The position numbers were made by a program, and so were the translations under genes. A stretch of DNA of 64,000 nt from Lunularia cruciata (Eukaryota; Streptophyta; Marchantiopsida; Lunulariales; Lunulariaceae), in contig OX419755.1 in NCBI GenBank assembly GCA_948567375.1, positions 31,005,001-31,069,000 of the forward strand. The letters run 5' to 3'. Positions within the stretch are counted from its first letter, which is position 1; each line of letters begins with the position of its first letter. The notes beneath the pieces are model-generated. The model was not told the DNA's origin. It made no database searches and saw nothing but the letters and a program-made list of their open reading frames with translations. Shown one piece after another: positions 43,407-55,798 of this stretch.

Positions 43407-43541
43407 ACTGTAAAATCGAGTTAATGTAGATTGACCTACACTTACACTTCCACGCCTTTTATTGAATTTATATCTATTTATATAAATATTAAAAAATACT
43501 ACGTTTTTAATTAAGCAAGATATTGTAACGTAGCAGGAGAT

Positions 43542-43655
43542 TTGCAGTTTTTGCGTAAACAACATAGAGGAATTTTAAAAGAAATTTCAACGCGAGGCAA
43601 TTTTATCTGTTTTGGTAAATTTGCTCTTCAAGCGCTTGAACCATGGATTACCTGG
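43542..43655 (+). pseudogene. rpl16: Plastid rpl16 fragment (N-terminal part)
   Basis: The translation [20 protein letters not shown] then [13 protein letters not shown] matches the N-terminal region of L16. It lies 850 bases downstream of the C-terminal scrap in the same orientation, so the gene pieces are in reversed order. It ends at a junction with a psbC piece near 43,650. Confidence 0.85.
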
Positions 43656-43735
43656 TGGCCATGTATAATATATACCCCCAAAATACAGAGCTTTAGAAAC
43701 CAAAAGAAAAGCACCAGCACGGAATAAAATTAAAT
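43646..43735 (-). pseudogene. psbC: Plastid psbC fragment (internal part)
   Basis: Minus-strand [20 protein letters not shown] then IYYTWPPG corresponds to CP43 positions LLGFGAFLLVLKAMYFGGVY and DTWAPG. It overlaps the junction with the rpl16 piece. Confidence 0.75.
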
Positions 43736-43926
43736 TCCAACTGTGTTGGCTTGACCTTTTCGAAAATGTGAAATAGCGAAATGACTATGAAGAGACGTTT
43801 ACTTTCTATTTTAGATTCAATACGTTATTTGAAGATGGTGATGAAGCAAACCCATTTTTACTCAAAAATATTTTCAATTAATTTAAGGAGTAATTATCTT
43901 AAAAATAATAAAAATAATAATAATAA

Positions 43927-44001
43927 TAGTTCAAGCCATTGGTATTATTTTGACTCCAATTTATTTATTATCTATGTTACGTCAAATGTTGTATGTATAT
44001 A
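43927..44001 (+). pseudogene. ndhD: Plastid ndhD fragment
   Basis: The translation VQAIGIILTPIYLLSMLRQM then LYVYK matches a transmembrane segment near the end of NdhD, a subunit of the plastid NDH complex. Because most non-streptophyte green algae lack ndh genes, this places the plastid source in land plants or their near relatives. The A/T-rich segment before it (43,780-43,900) is not identified. Confidence 0.8.
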
Positions 44002-44055
44002 AAAAAATTTAATACTTTAATAAATAAATATAATAAAGGCGAAGGATCGGGAGAG

Positions 44056-44960
44056 AATGGACATCTGTTACCCAGCTCAGAGTTAAGAACCACAGTTCTC
44101 ATTACATGCTTGAACCAGGTTATAATGCAATTGTAATGACCCTCGAATTTTTGAAACTCTTGAAAAGTGGTTTTTATCTGAAGACCGAGATGCACATTTC
44201 TATTCCAGAATTCCCCAGCTTGGTCCACAATTCATCCATGGCTTCACTGCACATGTTGTACCAGAATCATTATTACAAATTAAGTCCGAAGTATGGGAGA
44301 GCCTGTGAGAAAAGTGTGAAACCTATTTCTCATTGAAGATTGAGTATGAGAGCTACTGTTCTAAAGCGCCAAAATTTTGAAGTGCAGTCCATATACCCTT
44401 GGGTCGACTTAAGCTCGCTAAAGAGGTATCCATATCAAGGAATGATTGAGTGAAGGAGCATTGTCAGAAGATGTAGCAGATGAATTCCCGTATCCAGCAA
44501 ACGGTTTAGCTTCTGAGCCATGTGCTGCTTTCTAGTTCACCTGCACAGGAGGCAGAACGAACTTTTGAGCTCGAAGGCAGCTTCGTTGATGAGTTCATTG
44601 GTAGCACCGTGTTTTAGAACTTGAAATTAAGCCTCATTCTTCACATGAAGAAGAAATCTCTTGGACGGTTTCCATTTTCAGTTCCTGATAGTCACCAGAT
44701 CTAAAACTATTATTGTTAGCTCTGCTTCGTCATGAGTCACCGGGAGTTCCTGGTTCACATTGTCCCTCCTCATCACTGACCAGCACAGGGCTGTGGAATG
44801 TCTATAACAGCTAAGTTTTGAAGAATGGCCAGAGTGTTATGATATTTTTAATGTGTCTCACGGCTGGTGATACTGTTTAAATCGTCGTAAAGGACTGCCC
44901 TTCTGTAACCTGGACATTGTAGACAACTCAAGACATATTAGACTGGGTTTAGAATCGAGC
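44056..44960 (-). pseudogene. 2-oxoglutarate dioxygenase relic 2
   Basis: Sequence at 44,060-44,280 aligns with exon 2 of the intact gene (47,500-47,660), and 44,430-44,960 aligns with exon 1 (47,890-48,420), in the same orientation and order. For example GTCACCGGGAGTTCCTGGTT at 44,735 corresponds to the exon 1 sequence near 48,280. The Fe(II)-binding segment and exon 3 are gone and frames are broken. Sequence upstream (45,185-45,260) still resembles the region upstream of the intact gene. Confidence 0.7.
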
Positions 44961-45882
44961 CAGATATAGTTTTGTGGTTTCGTTCAATAATCTAGAGCCT
45001 GTTTTTAGAAAACTATAGTAATCTGCCCACAAACTAAAACGCATGCCGAAAGCCTCTTTCATATCCAAGATACAAGTGTTCTGTCAACTTGGTTCGGCGT
45101 AAAGGACTGGAGACTTCTGATATGATTTGACTTAAACTTCACCTTGATTGATTATTGCTCAAGGTGAGTATGTTCATGACACAAAACAGGCTAGTAAAAT
45201 CTCGTTATATGCACAGAGTTGCTTCCCATGGTTTTCTCAATTATATGATGCTTTCATAACCCATTCAGGACGACGAGTATTAGGGCAGAAGTATTTATGT
45301 GATATTATTCCCACAAACACAGGCACAACTAATTTACTTAGTGTTCAAAGATATATGTGATTATACAACATCAGTGTAGAAATGGTTCATTGCTACGAAG
45401 TGGATTTAGCATATTTCAATTTCTATTCCAATTTCATAGTCAACTTAGAGAGATAACACTTCACGACATAATCAACCATGGTGATCGTGTAATTCTCTTA
45501 GATACGCAGTACTGATATTCGGAGTTACTGAGTTATGTGGTCTCTTCATCTGCAGTAAACCTCTACTCACAGGTGAAGTACCAGAGCCAGAGACGTGTAG
45601 AAGGTTTTTGGCTAACAGCAGGAACGCAGCTGGCCTGGTACCCCCGAACTTGCAGATCACCAAGACGAGTCGACAGAGTCTGTATTTCGAGCTTTAACAA
45701 GCTGGTACTACAGACTCCGTTAGGCTCTAACCCCCATTGAAACAGCCAGCAAGTTGTGCATTTCATACATTTTTTCGACTATCGGTGGTCAGAGGTAAGT
45801 GATGTAGATATTATATTTCTGCTGTATTGAGAAAACATGCGTAATATGATAGTATGATAATATGGCTGTGTGTGGACATTAG

Positions 45883-46040
45883 GTGGCACAAGAGGAGCTG
45901 CGGGATCTGCAATCTCAGATGCAATATTGGTCACTTGTTACAACGTCAGATGTGTTGATTTGCAAAAAGACCAGTTTGATTGTGCGCGGACGGTGTGACT
46001 ACAAATCTCCTTTTCGCCTCAATTCTTCTTGTTCTGAATA
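45883..46040 (+). pseudogene. STIG1-like relic
   Basis: This segment aligns with 41,555-41,680 of the STIG1-like gene. In one frame it reads TCYNVRCVDLQKDQFDC, matching TCCNFRCVDLQKDAYNC. A TGA follows shortly and frame breaks lie before it. No signal peptide or repeat domain is seen upstream. Confidence 0.7.
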
Positions 46041-46660
46041 CCAGGATATTTTCTTATTAGATCTGGATGTCAGTTTCTCAAATTTTAGTGCTTCTTGAAA
46101 GGTCCTGTTTTAAAAATTGTGATCATCCTGGATATCGATGGTGGCCAGTTCCATTTTGAGGTTCATGCATGTCAAGAAGTGTAGTTGTCAAAGGGGATCT
46201 GTAAAAAGCAGCAGTTCAATTTGAAAATGGCAGACAATCTTGTACTTGCTGCCACCTCGAACGATAACGTTAGTTTCTATAAAAGGATGCGTTGACCAAC
46301 ACCCTGAAAGATTTTACAAATGTACAAAGTACTTACCAAATATATATCTCATCAGTTACAATTGAGCAGCCCTACTCTCAAGTCTAATAACAGTCCCCTG
46401 CTCCTATCTCCTGAAACTCCTTTTGTTTAATTTATTGAGCCCATTCGCTGACTTGATTTTGATCCCGATGACGAGCAGAAGAGTTTCAATTTAATTCGGA
46501 GAGATGGTATATGTGATCCAGTAACAGAGTGAAGAGCACTCTTGAATTTACTCGCTAATTATAATAACTTATGATCATGCCCAGTGATGGACACTGGAGC
46601 TGGCACTCCTTTAACCAAATCGAGATCAATTGAAGAATGAGCAACTGCTCATTTCTGAAT

Positions 46661-48461
46661 TCAGTTTGCTTTGTCTGCAGTGCCAGAAGTTTCTCTTGCG
46701 ACGTAGTCAAGAGCACTCTTGCCCACCACAGTCCCTTTCTTTAGAATGAGATCCTGGTATTCAGCATAAGTGAAGGGCCTGTACAATGAAGGGTGCTCTG
46801 CGTCAACGAGCTCAGGAGGAGCTTCAATGATTCTAGTTAGGAGCGTAGTCATTGCGTAGACGGTTGATAGGCGGTCTGTTGTCTCGTTCACTTGAACGCG
46901 GTGCTCCACGCTTTTGTATCTCCCGTTGGTCCACGCCTATAAAGACAAGAGCCGGATGCATCCAAATGGAGTAAGTGAACTTTCCTCTTCTGGAGAACTC
47001 TCACACAATAATCGTATGGGTTCAAATCATGATCCTGTATCCGTGGCTACTATACACTAGTCATGTGTATATTAGCAGTGAAGAACACTTAGACAGATTT
47101 ATCTGTCTTCTATCATGGTAATTCGTTCGTGACTTCTCTTTGTTAGGTATCTGTCTGCGAGAAAGAAGGTAGTGAAGCAAGCAGGGGTTGATCGTAGGGA
47201 CCCGTACAGACAAGTAAAAGATCTACAACGGATATGTAGCACTATTGAGCTAAACTATGATATTAGCTGCATTCAAAATTTCATGTGCCGTTTCACTAAT
47301 AACGGGAGGAAGTACATACCTCAAGAGTATCCCCAATGTTGATAACAATTGTTCCTGAGCTGGCGACATGAGGAACGTCGATCCATCTATTGCCTTTTCG
47401 TACTTGAAGCCCGCCATCGAGATCTGATCTCAGCAAAGTCAAAAGGTTGGGGTCCGAATGAGGTCCTACCCCAAGGGTACGGTCAGGTTGCGGGCATTTT
47501 GGATAGTAGTTTAGTCTCCAACAACTGTAATGATCTTCAGAATTTTGAAACTGTTCAGAAAGGCTTGTTTCTGGAAGACCCAAATGCAGAGCAAGAGCCT
47601 GCAGGACTACCATCCCCGTATTCCTCATCTTGGCCCACACCTCATCCATCACTTCACTGTGCATGCCGTAAGTGTATACTGAGATTCCGTTTTACAGATC
47701 GAAATAGGAACACGAGTAGAGCAAAACCTGCAGGTCAGTCGAAGCCAAAAACAGTCTAGTACAATGCTGGTGCGAGTAAATCATTGGGCCTATATTCTCA
47801 CTGAATTTGGAGAGCCACAACTACAAAATACAATATGTCCATGGTAAGTGCAACACAAAGATCGAACGAGAGCTGAGTAGAATCCTCACCAAAAGCCCTG
47901 ATCGACCTCAGGCCAACTTGAATTCACTACAGAGGTCTCCATATCCGGGGAATGGTCGGAAATGGTCTCCAACCATGGAGAATTGGCAGAAGATGGAGAA
48001 AAGGCGCCACGGTAACCAGCAAACGGTCTTGCTTTTAAGCCATATGCGGCTCTCTCCTTCACTTCCACGGGAAGCTGAAAGAACTTTCTAGCTTGAGAGG
48101 CAGCTTCGTTGAAGAGTTTATCGGGGACACCATGATTCAGAACTTGAATAAAGCCCCATTCTTCACATGCAGAACCAATCTCTTGAACGGTTTTCAGTTT
48201 CAATTCTTGATTATTACTGAAAAGACCGCCCAGATCAATAACGGGTACTGCTGGCTCGAGTTTGACCTCGTCATGAGTAATTGTGGGTTCCTGGTTCACG
48301 TTGTCCCTCCTTGTTGCTGACCACAAATAGCGTTTTGGGAGCTCCGTAACAGCCAAGTTCTGAAGAAGGGCGAGGATGTTTTGAATATTTTCAACTTGTC
48401 TCACAGCTGGCGATAATGTTTCAATTGTGAACCAGACTGCCATCGTGACCCTATGTACCAC
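46661..48461 (-). CDS. 2-oxoglutarate/Fe(II)-dependent dioxygenase, three exons
   Basis: Exons on the minus strand: 48,461-47,890, 47,656-47,320 and 46,936-46,661, with GT/AG borders (donors GTGAGG and GTATGT, acceptors CAG and TAG). The joined frame gives 394 residues. The N-terminal domain has PVIDLGGL, CEEWGFIQVLNHGV and FFQLPVEVKERA. The catalytic domain has NYYPKCPQPD, the iron ligands His257 and Asp259 in GPHSDPNLLTLL, His315 in SVEHRVQVN, and the 2-oxoglutarate-binding Arg325-x-Ser327. All catalytic residues are present. The family resembles plant DOXC enzymes (jasmonate oxygenase, flavonol synthase, DMR6 types), which hydroxylate or desaturate hormones and phenolics in the cytosol; the substrate is unknown. 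A second in-frame Met at residue 7 (MAVWFTIETL) may be the true start. Confidence 0.9.
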
Positions 48462-51400
48462 CAGTAATCCAGAGAGTTCAAGATGTCTGAGACTGCGCCG
48501 TGTTGCTGTATAGATTTAGATGAGAACCCAGCGTGTTGGCATTTGAATTTGTAGTGAGCACCGGAGAACATAGTACTTCGATATACTAGACTCGACTCTT
48601 TGCTGCCCATATCTGACGACTGAAGTCTGAGATTGTTTTGACTCAATTATTAGATTGACTATTCCTTATCTTCAGGATGCACACAACAGGGCACCACAAG
48701 TCCAATCTCGTTATCATGACATTGGTGCTACCTATGGTTTTGAGGATTATAATATGATTTACTGTATTCAGCTACTCGATTATTGACACACTGTAGAACA
48801 CAAGAAAAGAAGTCTTGATTTGATGTTACCGGCGTTTATATATATATATACAAGTACTTATGTACTGTAAAATCATTTACGCTTTAGGAGCAAACGGACC
48901 ATGTTTACGATCCATGGTTGAGCAAGAAGGGAAGTCTGACCATAAACAAAAACTACCCTTACTATATACTGAGCAACGTGATAGACCTCCAGTACTCTAT
49001 ACCAAGATCTCTGTGTTTATAGTAGCATGTCGTTTGGTGGCTGCTTCTTTCATGTAGCCCAATGGGAAAGAGGCGACCGCGTTGGACAAGGACTGGGAAA
49101 CCCCATCAAGTCTCACGGGACAAGTCCACAATCCTACAAGAAAGTCCCAACTTTCTTGTAGGATTGTGGACTTGTCATAGTCGGAGAAGATATTGTTCAA
49201 AAGAAAAGGAGAAAAAGCTTGTATGGTTCAGTCACAAAGAGGAGTCCACTTTCGTCGCGAAGAAGAAGGTATGGTTCAAAAGAAAAGGGGGAAAAAAAAA
49301 ACTTATATGGTCCAATCACAACAAGGGATCCACCTTCGCCCTCACGTACGAGCGACTTCATGTGGGTCCGTCGACACTTTCTCAAGTGGGTGAAAAGTGC
49401 GTACGTTACTTTAGTAATCTCACAAGCCTTACAGTTTACGATTTTATAGCCTTTCCCTGACAATGTAAAGCTGTAGATTATTTTACTGAGAGCCTAGATC
49501 TATGAATGGACCCTGACATATTAAAATCCTATAATAAAAATTAAAATACTGATATAATTTCATAATAATGATAGTCTTGAAATATTTTTATTTTAGTTCA
49601 AAACATTTTGTACATTTAGTTGCCTAGGTGCTTTGAAGGTTTTGCATAATGCTCCAGAATTAAAAAGTCAATTTGCGAAAAATACGTATTAAGTTAATAT
49701 AATATGTTTGTACGGAATGCAATGCAGATATAAAACTAACATGCAATGGGAAAAAAAAAAGAAAAAAAGAGCTGGCTAAGAATCAAGTAACATGTTTTGC
49801 TAAAGGTGAAAATTATTTTGTGATAGTTATAGATGGTATGGACCAAGATAAAAATATACTCTTGCATTAATATCATCTCCAAAATATGGGGATTGCATAT
49901 ACATGTAGTACATGTTCTGATCTTCAACTTTACCTTATAGGGCATCAATATTTCGTATGTATTATCTAAAGTGATATAAATTTATCTAATTTTCTGATCT
50001 AATGGATTATTTCAAAGTGGAAAGTAAATAAGCTTCAAAGTAATATCTACAACTTTATAACACCGTAATAAAAAATAAAATTATATCCTCTTTGGATGTA
50101 TATTTTGGTTGAATTAACTGTATTCGGTATTCTGCAAAATCAAGATGTCATTTTTGTGAATGGCACAACCATGATCAAATAGATCAAATATCAAGTAAGA
50201 TTAGCAAGCATTTGAGTCAATATAAATTATTTTCTCTACTCACCTTAATAATTTCAAAAAAGTTCCAAGCAATTTCAAGCCAAGATTTACTATACTCACC
50301 AAACTTAATCCAATTATATTCAAGTTCAAGAATTTCATTGTTTTAATCTTATAAATATTTCAAGTTCAAGATGATAGATAAAGAGGATTGGGTTTGGAGT
50401 AAGCAATTTTCTTGGATAAGTTTTTGTTGTCTTTGGATGTAGTGGTCAACCTATACGATCTTTTGAGGACGAAAGGTTTGTTCTTAGCTCCAACTTTGTT
50501 AGCTCAAAAGCATATTCTAGAATTAATCACTCGTGTGAATAAGGTCTTACGGTAGATGAATTAAAAAAATCTTTCATCTAAGCATATACTCAATTTTTTT
50601 AAATAAAAAATTTTTTAGATAGGTTTTTGTTCATTACACATATTGGTAAGATTTTCTTTTATTTCCAAAATTCATTCGACAAATTGATCTAACAAAATAA
50701 CAACTACCATTATCTATCTCCTTTACTCTTGTGTCTTAACAAGATGAGTAGCTGATGAATATTGAGCTCAATATTGTCTCAAGAAGTTTTATTTTGTTGA
50801 GTAGTATTTTTTGATTTTAGTAAAAGGCTAGAAATTTTTTCTTGCCCAATTAAGGCTTGTATTAGAATGACTACAAAACCATGATTAAATATTTAATTTT
50901 GATATGGTGATTTCAGCAAATTAGTAAAGGATATATTTGAATATGTGGTTGCAAAAATTGATCCAACAAAGAGACCATGTGGATTGCAAAGATAGTGGAT
51001 ATGCATGAAATTGTACTTCAATAATGACGAGATAATTCAGAAGATGGGAAGATAAGTAAAAAAGAGAATTTGGATCTAATGGTATGCAACACAAAAGCTT
51101 AAGATATTTGGTTGTTGTGTTTTTTCATAAATTTTCTAACAACTGAAGAAATTTTTATGCATAACTTCATAAAAAGGAGTGTTAGATGTATCACATTTAT
51201 CACATTTGGATTGTTAATCTTTTATCTTTACTCACTCCAAGGAAAGAAGTAAAAACCTAAACATAGATAGTCATCAAATACAGTTTATTTACCCCGGATA
51301 AGGAAGCTTTAATACTACTCAAATTCAAGAAAACCTGGTCAGTTAGAGGACAGAAGTTCTTCAAATGATAATTTTTCAGTTCTAAAGACCATTAAAGATT

Positions 51401-52440
51401 AATAGTGAATGGTATGATAATGAAGCTTTTTTACTACTGAACTTGATTTGAACTTAACTAGTGATGGTCTTCACATGGAGGTGCAGTATTATTGAACTTA
51501 ACTTGTTCATCAAGTTTTTTTTTCCTTCAAAGTATCTGTATTAGAAAATCTAAAGAATTCCATAACTAGATTGGATGTTGTTTTATTTTATGAAAAATAT
51601 ATAGAGTTGCTAAACTAGAAGGTTTTTCTTGTGTGTACCTAATACATTTTATTTCTAATTGATAATATTTAACTCTATTTTTATATGGGATTTTTAGAAA
51701 AAAATCATTTTATCTTGTATTATAAATATTCAGTGGAAATTAAGAGTGTTTATTGCATATTCATAATAGCACTTTCAATTCATTGCATATTTTCATAAAT
51801 TATAAATATTGGTATTTTTTCAACTTCTATCATTTTGCGCTAATAACTTATTTGTGTACTCCATTTTTACTTACTATATCGCATATAAAACAAAAAGAAT
51901 CAAGCTAAGATTACTAATTTAAAAAAAAATATTTTCCCACTTTTCACTGCAATGATTTTTTATAAGTCCATTAAGTTCTATGGATAATAAAAGAATTTGG
52001 ACTTTTATGACATTTTGCATGTGGCGTAAGGAGTACCATAATATTGAAGGTTAAAAAAGACAGTAAAATAGACATATACGGTTTTCTTCTTAGCTATAAT
52101 AACTTCAATTATATCCAGTTTGATGTTAGATATAGCATTCAAGTGTTAAAAAATAAATTCTAAACTTTTGAAAAATTAATCCTTAGTTAGGATTTTATTC
52201 AGATAAAATATCAGTTATGGGTGATATTTATAAAATTGATAAGGGATTTTAAAGCTATGCAATTTTTTAATACTGTATGTTTTAATATTGATTAAATATT
52301 TAAAATTTTCTATACCTACCCTTTCAATACTCCTTTGTTATGTTAAAATATTATAGATTAAAGTTAATTTTTAGTGTCATAAGCAAGTACTGTACACTCT
52401 TGGACCAGCGCTCCTTTGGGTATTGAAACGTTTTCGTAAA
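48462..52440. other. Intergenic region upstream of dioxygenase, then AT-rich DNA
   Basis: A TATATATATATA run at about 48,838-48,850 could serve the dioxygenase promoter on the minus strand, 380 bases from its ATG. A long hairpin lies at 49,119-49,176. From 49,450 the DNA is very AT-rich with no supported reading frame, RNA gene or transposon motif. Confidence 0.5.
49119..49176. repeat. Perfect inverted repeat, 27-bp arms, 4-base loop
   Basis: Arm 49,119-49,145 is the exact reverse complement of 49,150-49,176, around CCCA. No target duplication or other transposon hallmark is obvious. Confidence 0.9.
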
Positions 52441-52451
52441 GATGGGCCGAA

Positions 52452-52690
52452 GAGAACGGTTCAAAACGTTTCTCTTCGGCCCCGTTTTAAAACGTTTGCA
52501 TACGTCCTCAAAGGTTTTAAGCGTTCTTAATATGTTCTTTTAGTATTACATTTAATTGACAAAAGGTAGTTTCTTGAGAACGTTTTAAAACATTTCTCTT
52601 TGGCCCCGTTTTAAAACGTCTCTAAACGTTTTCAAAGGTTTTAAATGTTCTTAATACGCTTTTTTAGGATTAGATTTAATTGACAATAGC
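52452..52690. repeat. Tandem duplication of about 124 bases
   Basis: Two diverged units start at about 52,452 and 52,576. Both contain GAGAACG, AAAAC, TTTCTCTT(C/T)GGCCCCGTTTT and later AATTGACAA. The first unit also contains an imperfect hairpin (GGGCCGAAGAGAACG with its complement). Confidence 0.75.
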
Positions 52691-52755
52691 CAGTAGTGGC
52701 CGGGGAGTTTGGAATCTCCAATAGAGTTATTGTCAACTGATCTGGAGTAGAAGGG

Positions 52756-52928
52756 ACAAGAAGAGCTAATGCGCTGATTGCCCGTTGATGATACGCCAAA
52801 TGATATAGATTTTGGAATCCGAAGTAGACAAGGTAGTCGGCTCAAGAGGAGTTGATGCGCTGGGTGCCCATTTGATGCGCCAACTGATATACATGACCAA
52901 TTAATTTTGTAGAATCTGAAATAGACCA
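52756..52928. repeat. Tandem duplication of about 86 bases
   Basis: Diverged units at about 52,756 and 52,843 share AAGAGGAGTTGATGCGCTG-like starts, GATACGCCAAATGATATA-like centres and ATCTGAAATAGAC-like ends. The function is unknown. Confidence 0.65.
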
Positions 52929-54420
52929 ACTGTGAGATGATCGTCCTGAACTCTTTATATCCAACATCTCTATTGAGTATATAAATGGCTTGATGTACAA
53001 TATTAGTAACAGTAGGGGTGGGAGTGTCTGCAAGAAAACAGGATAACACAATCGATTGAGGTGATCTGATTGGGACTTCGCGTCAGGACTTGCTACAAAA
53101 TGATGCAAGTATGTGCCTGTCGGCAAACGTCAGAAAACGTTCAGTTCTGACGGAGTTATAAGTGGAGGAAAGGAGTCAGTTTTTCATGAGTTCGGGCTAT
53201 TGGATCCGTACAACGAATATATACAAAAGAATAATGACCCTTTGCTTCACCGTCCTTCCAATATGGGGTACTACTCCATCCTTTCACTCATTCATGCTAT
53301 ATGATTTGTGGTACAACTAAACTATACAACTAAATTGAAATTAAAAGAACGTTTCACTACCTTAGGATCTCCTGGTGCCCTTGGGGGAGAGTTTTAGTAA
53401 GAGTAAACTGAACAGCACGCGTTTCATGATTTAAAGGTAAGTTCCATCTATTTAGACATTATATTCTTACCATGTTACAATTTGAGCTAAGAAATATTTT
53501 AAATTTTTTTATACCAGTGCATATTATCATTAGATATAAAATATCTTCTTTGATAGTATTTATTCTTATTAGCTTATTGGGATATGCAGTTCCTTCTTAA
53601 ATTTTCAATTGTCAATTTCTATTATTATTAGCTTAATCCTTTTTACTTGGTCTAGAATATGATTGTTGTAAAAATGTGAGGTATGGATATGTATATTGAA
53701 ATATAATTTATACATTAATACATGAAAAATGAAATCAATCTAATCTCTCTATTTTAATAACAAAGGAAGATCTTGAGAATAATTCTCTACTTTTCTACCC
53801 TTTATATCATGTTCTATTTTCCCATTATACATAAGATAGATATTTTTTAACATATATTTTTCTCTATTATTATTATTATACAATAATAATATCTTTGAAA
53901 ATTTTAGCTACATACCTCACATAAATTAAACTATATTCAAAAAAAATTAAAAAATATAAAATATATTGTATATAAGATAATCAAAATTTAATATTCCATG
54001 TACTATACTTAATGTAGCCCCCTTATTGGATTTCAAATATTCAATGTTGAATGTCAACTATCCAATAATTGAACAAAAATGTCCAATATTTGAATTTATA
54101 TAGCCCATGCTGCATTTACAATCAAATGTTTAATATTGAGACTCACATATTCAATAGTGAATTAAAAATGTCCCATGTTTGGGATTCATCTATTTAACAC
54201 AAGAATTAAGTATCCAATACTAAAACTTAAAATTCCGATAGAATTGATTCGGATGGATTTAATTTAGTGATCCGATACATGTCTACCTGTGGAACTTAAA
54301 TGTCGAAACAAAGCATCAATTAATCAAATAACCGATAATATGAAGTCAAAGGTGAAACTCGAGAAAGGAATTCCAGTTTTAGCAACTAAATACATATGTA
54401 ACCTTTCAATGTAAGATACA
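52929..54420. other. AT-rich region without recognisable genes
   Basis: Short unsupported frames only. From 53,450 the DNA is strongly AT-rich with poly-A/T runs and TATTATTA-type simple sequence. A tandem satellite begins just downstream. Confidence 0.5.
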
Positions 54421-54423
54421 AAA

Positions 54424-54543
54424 TCAACACAAGATCCTTCGATAGAGGTTTGCAAAGTAAAACCAAACACAAGATCCTCCGATAGAAATTTGCGAATTAA
54501 AACCAAACACAAGATCCTCCGATAGAGATTTGCACATTAAGAT
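54424..54543. repeat. Three-unit 40-bp tandem repeat
   Basis: Three units, about 40 bases each, begin at 54,425, 54,463 and 54,503 and share CACAAGATCCT(T/C)CGATAGA and TTTGC. They are about 90 percent alike by eye. Confidence 0.85.
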
Positions 54544-54599
54544 GAGATGCAGAACCCTCATGAAAATGCGGGGTAACGCTCTGGATAACGATTCATTGC

Positions 54600-54925
54600 G
54601 ACCGAGAATTTCACACAGGGAATATTGTCTGAAAGCGTCTCCAAGCACGTGGCGTTGCCGGTAGAGTTATCGAATGTGCATGTGTACCTAGCAAATGGTT
54701 TCGTACATCGCCAGCGGCTTCATTCCTTACCTCCACAGGAACCTGAAAAGAACTCTGGCCTGAGCGACAGCCACCTTGAAGAGTTCATCGGATATGCCAT
54801 GATATCGAACTCGAATACAACCCCATTCTTCACATGAAGAACCAGTATCTTGTACGGTTTTCAACCGCAACGTTGGATTATCATCGACGGAACCTTCAAA
54901 TATTACAATGGTGAGCATCGAATCA
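54600..54925 (-). pseudogene. 2-oxoglutarate dioxygenase relic 3
   Basis: On the minus strand 54,918-54,727 reads LRLKTVQDTGSSCEEWGCIR then VRYHGISDELFKVAVAQARV, matching LKLKTVQEIGSACEEWGF and NHGVPDKLFNEAASQAR of the intact gene. Only the N-terminal domain is left, and downstream sequence (54,640-54,720) follows the same exon with frame breaks. Confidence 0.75.
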
Positions 54926-54929
54926 AATC

Positions 54930-55790
54930 CAAGCAGGCTACAGTGACAATGTTAAGATATAACCGCAGCATGCGAAATGCTCTAACAAGTAACCAGAGAC
55001 AAACTGATATATGTAACCACAGGCGTTTCCTTATTTGTGTACTGGGTGTCCTGCAAGACAAAACTGTGGCAAGATAAAGTCATGATGCAGATTGTTCCGT
55101 GCTGTTTCTGACATAGTTCGATATACATGGACCCCAACCCGTACGGAGAGTTTTGTTTCGAAGGTTGCCAATGTCCAGCATCGAGAGACAGACATGAGTC
55201 CAATCAATACGTCCACCCACACTGCAAAGAAGGAAGCTTGAATCTGGTTATCGACTTCTGAGCGGATAATTTGGATTCCCAATCTATGAAGAACCATATG
55301 AAGAATCAATAAAGAACCTCCTCAAGCATATTTCATCCATGTCTCTTATTGCGTTAAATTAATTTCTAAGAATCAAGGTTAAACATTCAGGAACATACCA
55401 CAAACCTACATGAGTTTCAAGGACTTTTGGTCTTGAAATGTCTGCAGTTTACATATTTCCGTGAATTTTTGAGTGACCAATTCAGGAAGAGTGCCAAGAA
55501 CAACGTTGTTTGTATTCTGAATTCCATCGCTCGGATTCTTAAGAAACTCCCGGCAATGTCGGCAATGTGACGAACATTAGGTAAGTCGCCGTCAGTACGT
55601 CTGATACGAACATGCATGAGAAGCGTCGGCGTTAGTACGTCTGATGGAAATTTTCATCATTTAATTGTTTAGTCGAAAAACCGGAACAATCTACTCGGTT
55701 GTTGGAGAAGTTCTAGAGATTCGAATCGTCCACAGACGAGCACATCATGTTGTTAATTTAGTTGTGCTTAGAGCTAGAGTTTCTTGAATC
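54930..55790. other. Intergenic segment without recognised genes
   Basis: No supported reading frame on either strand. The two near-identical phrases GTACGTCTGAT at 55,594 and 55,635 mark a short direct repeat. Confidence 0.45.
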
Positions 55791-55798
55791 GATCCAGT

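Noticed and set aside
42585-44001. Horizontal transfer from an alga
   Set aside because: ndhD and the overall similarity fit a streptophyte plastid, possibly the host's own. I cannot separate donor species without alignments.
49193-49460. Overlapping basic ORFs on both strands near 49.3 kb
   Set aside because: They come from short repeated GGTTCAAAAGAAAAGG-like phrases and have no domain support.
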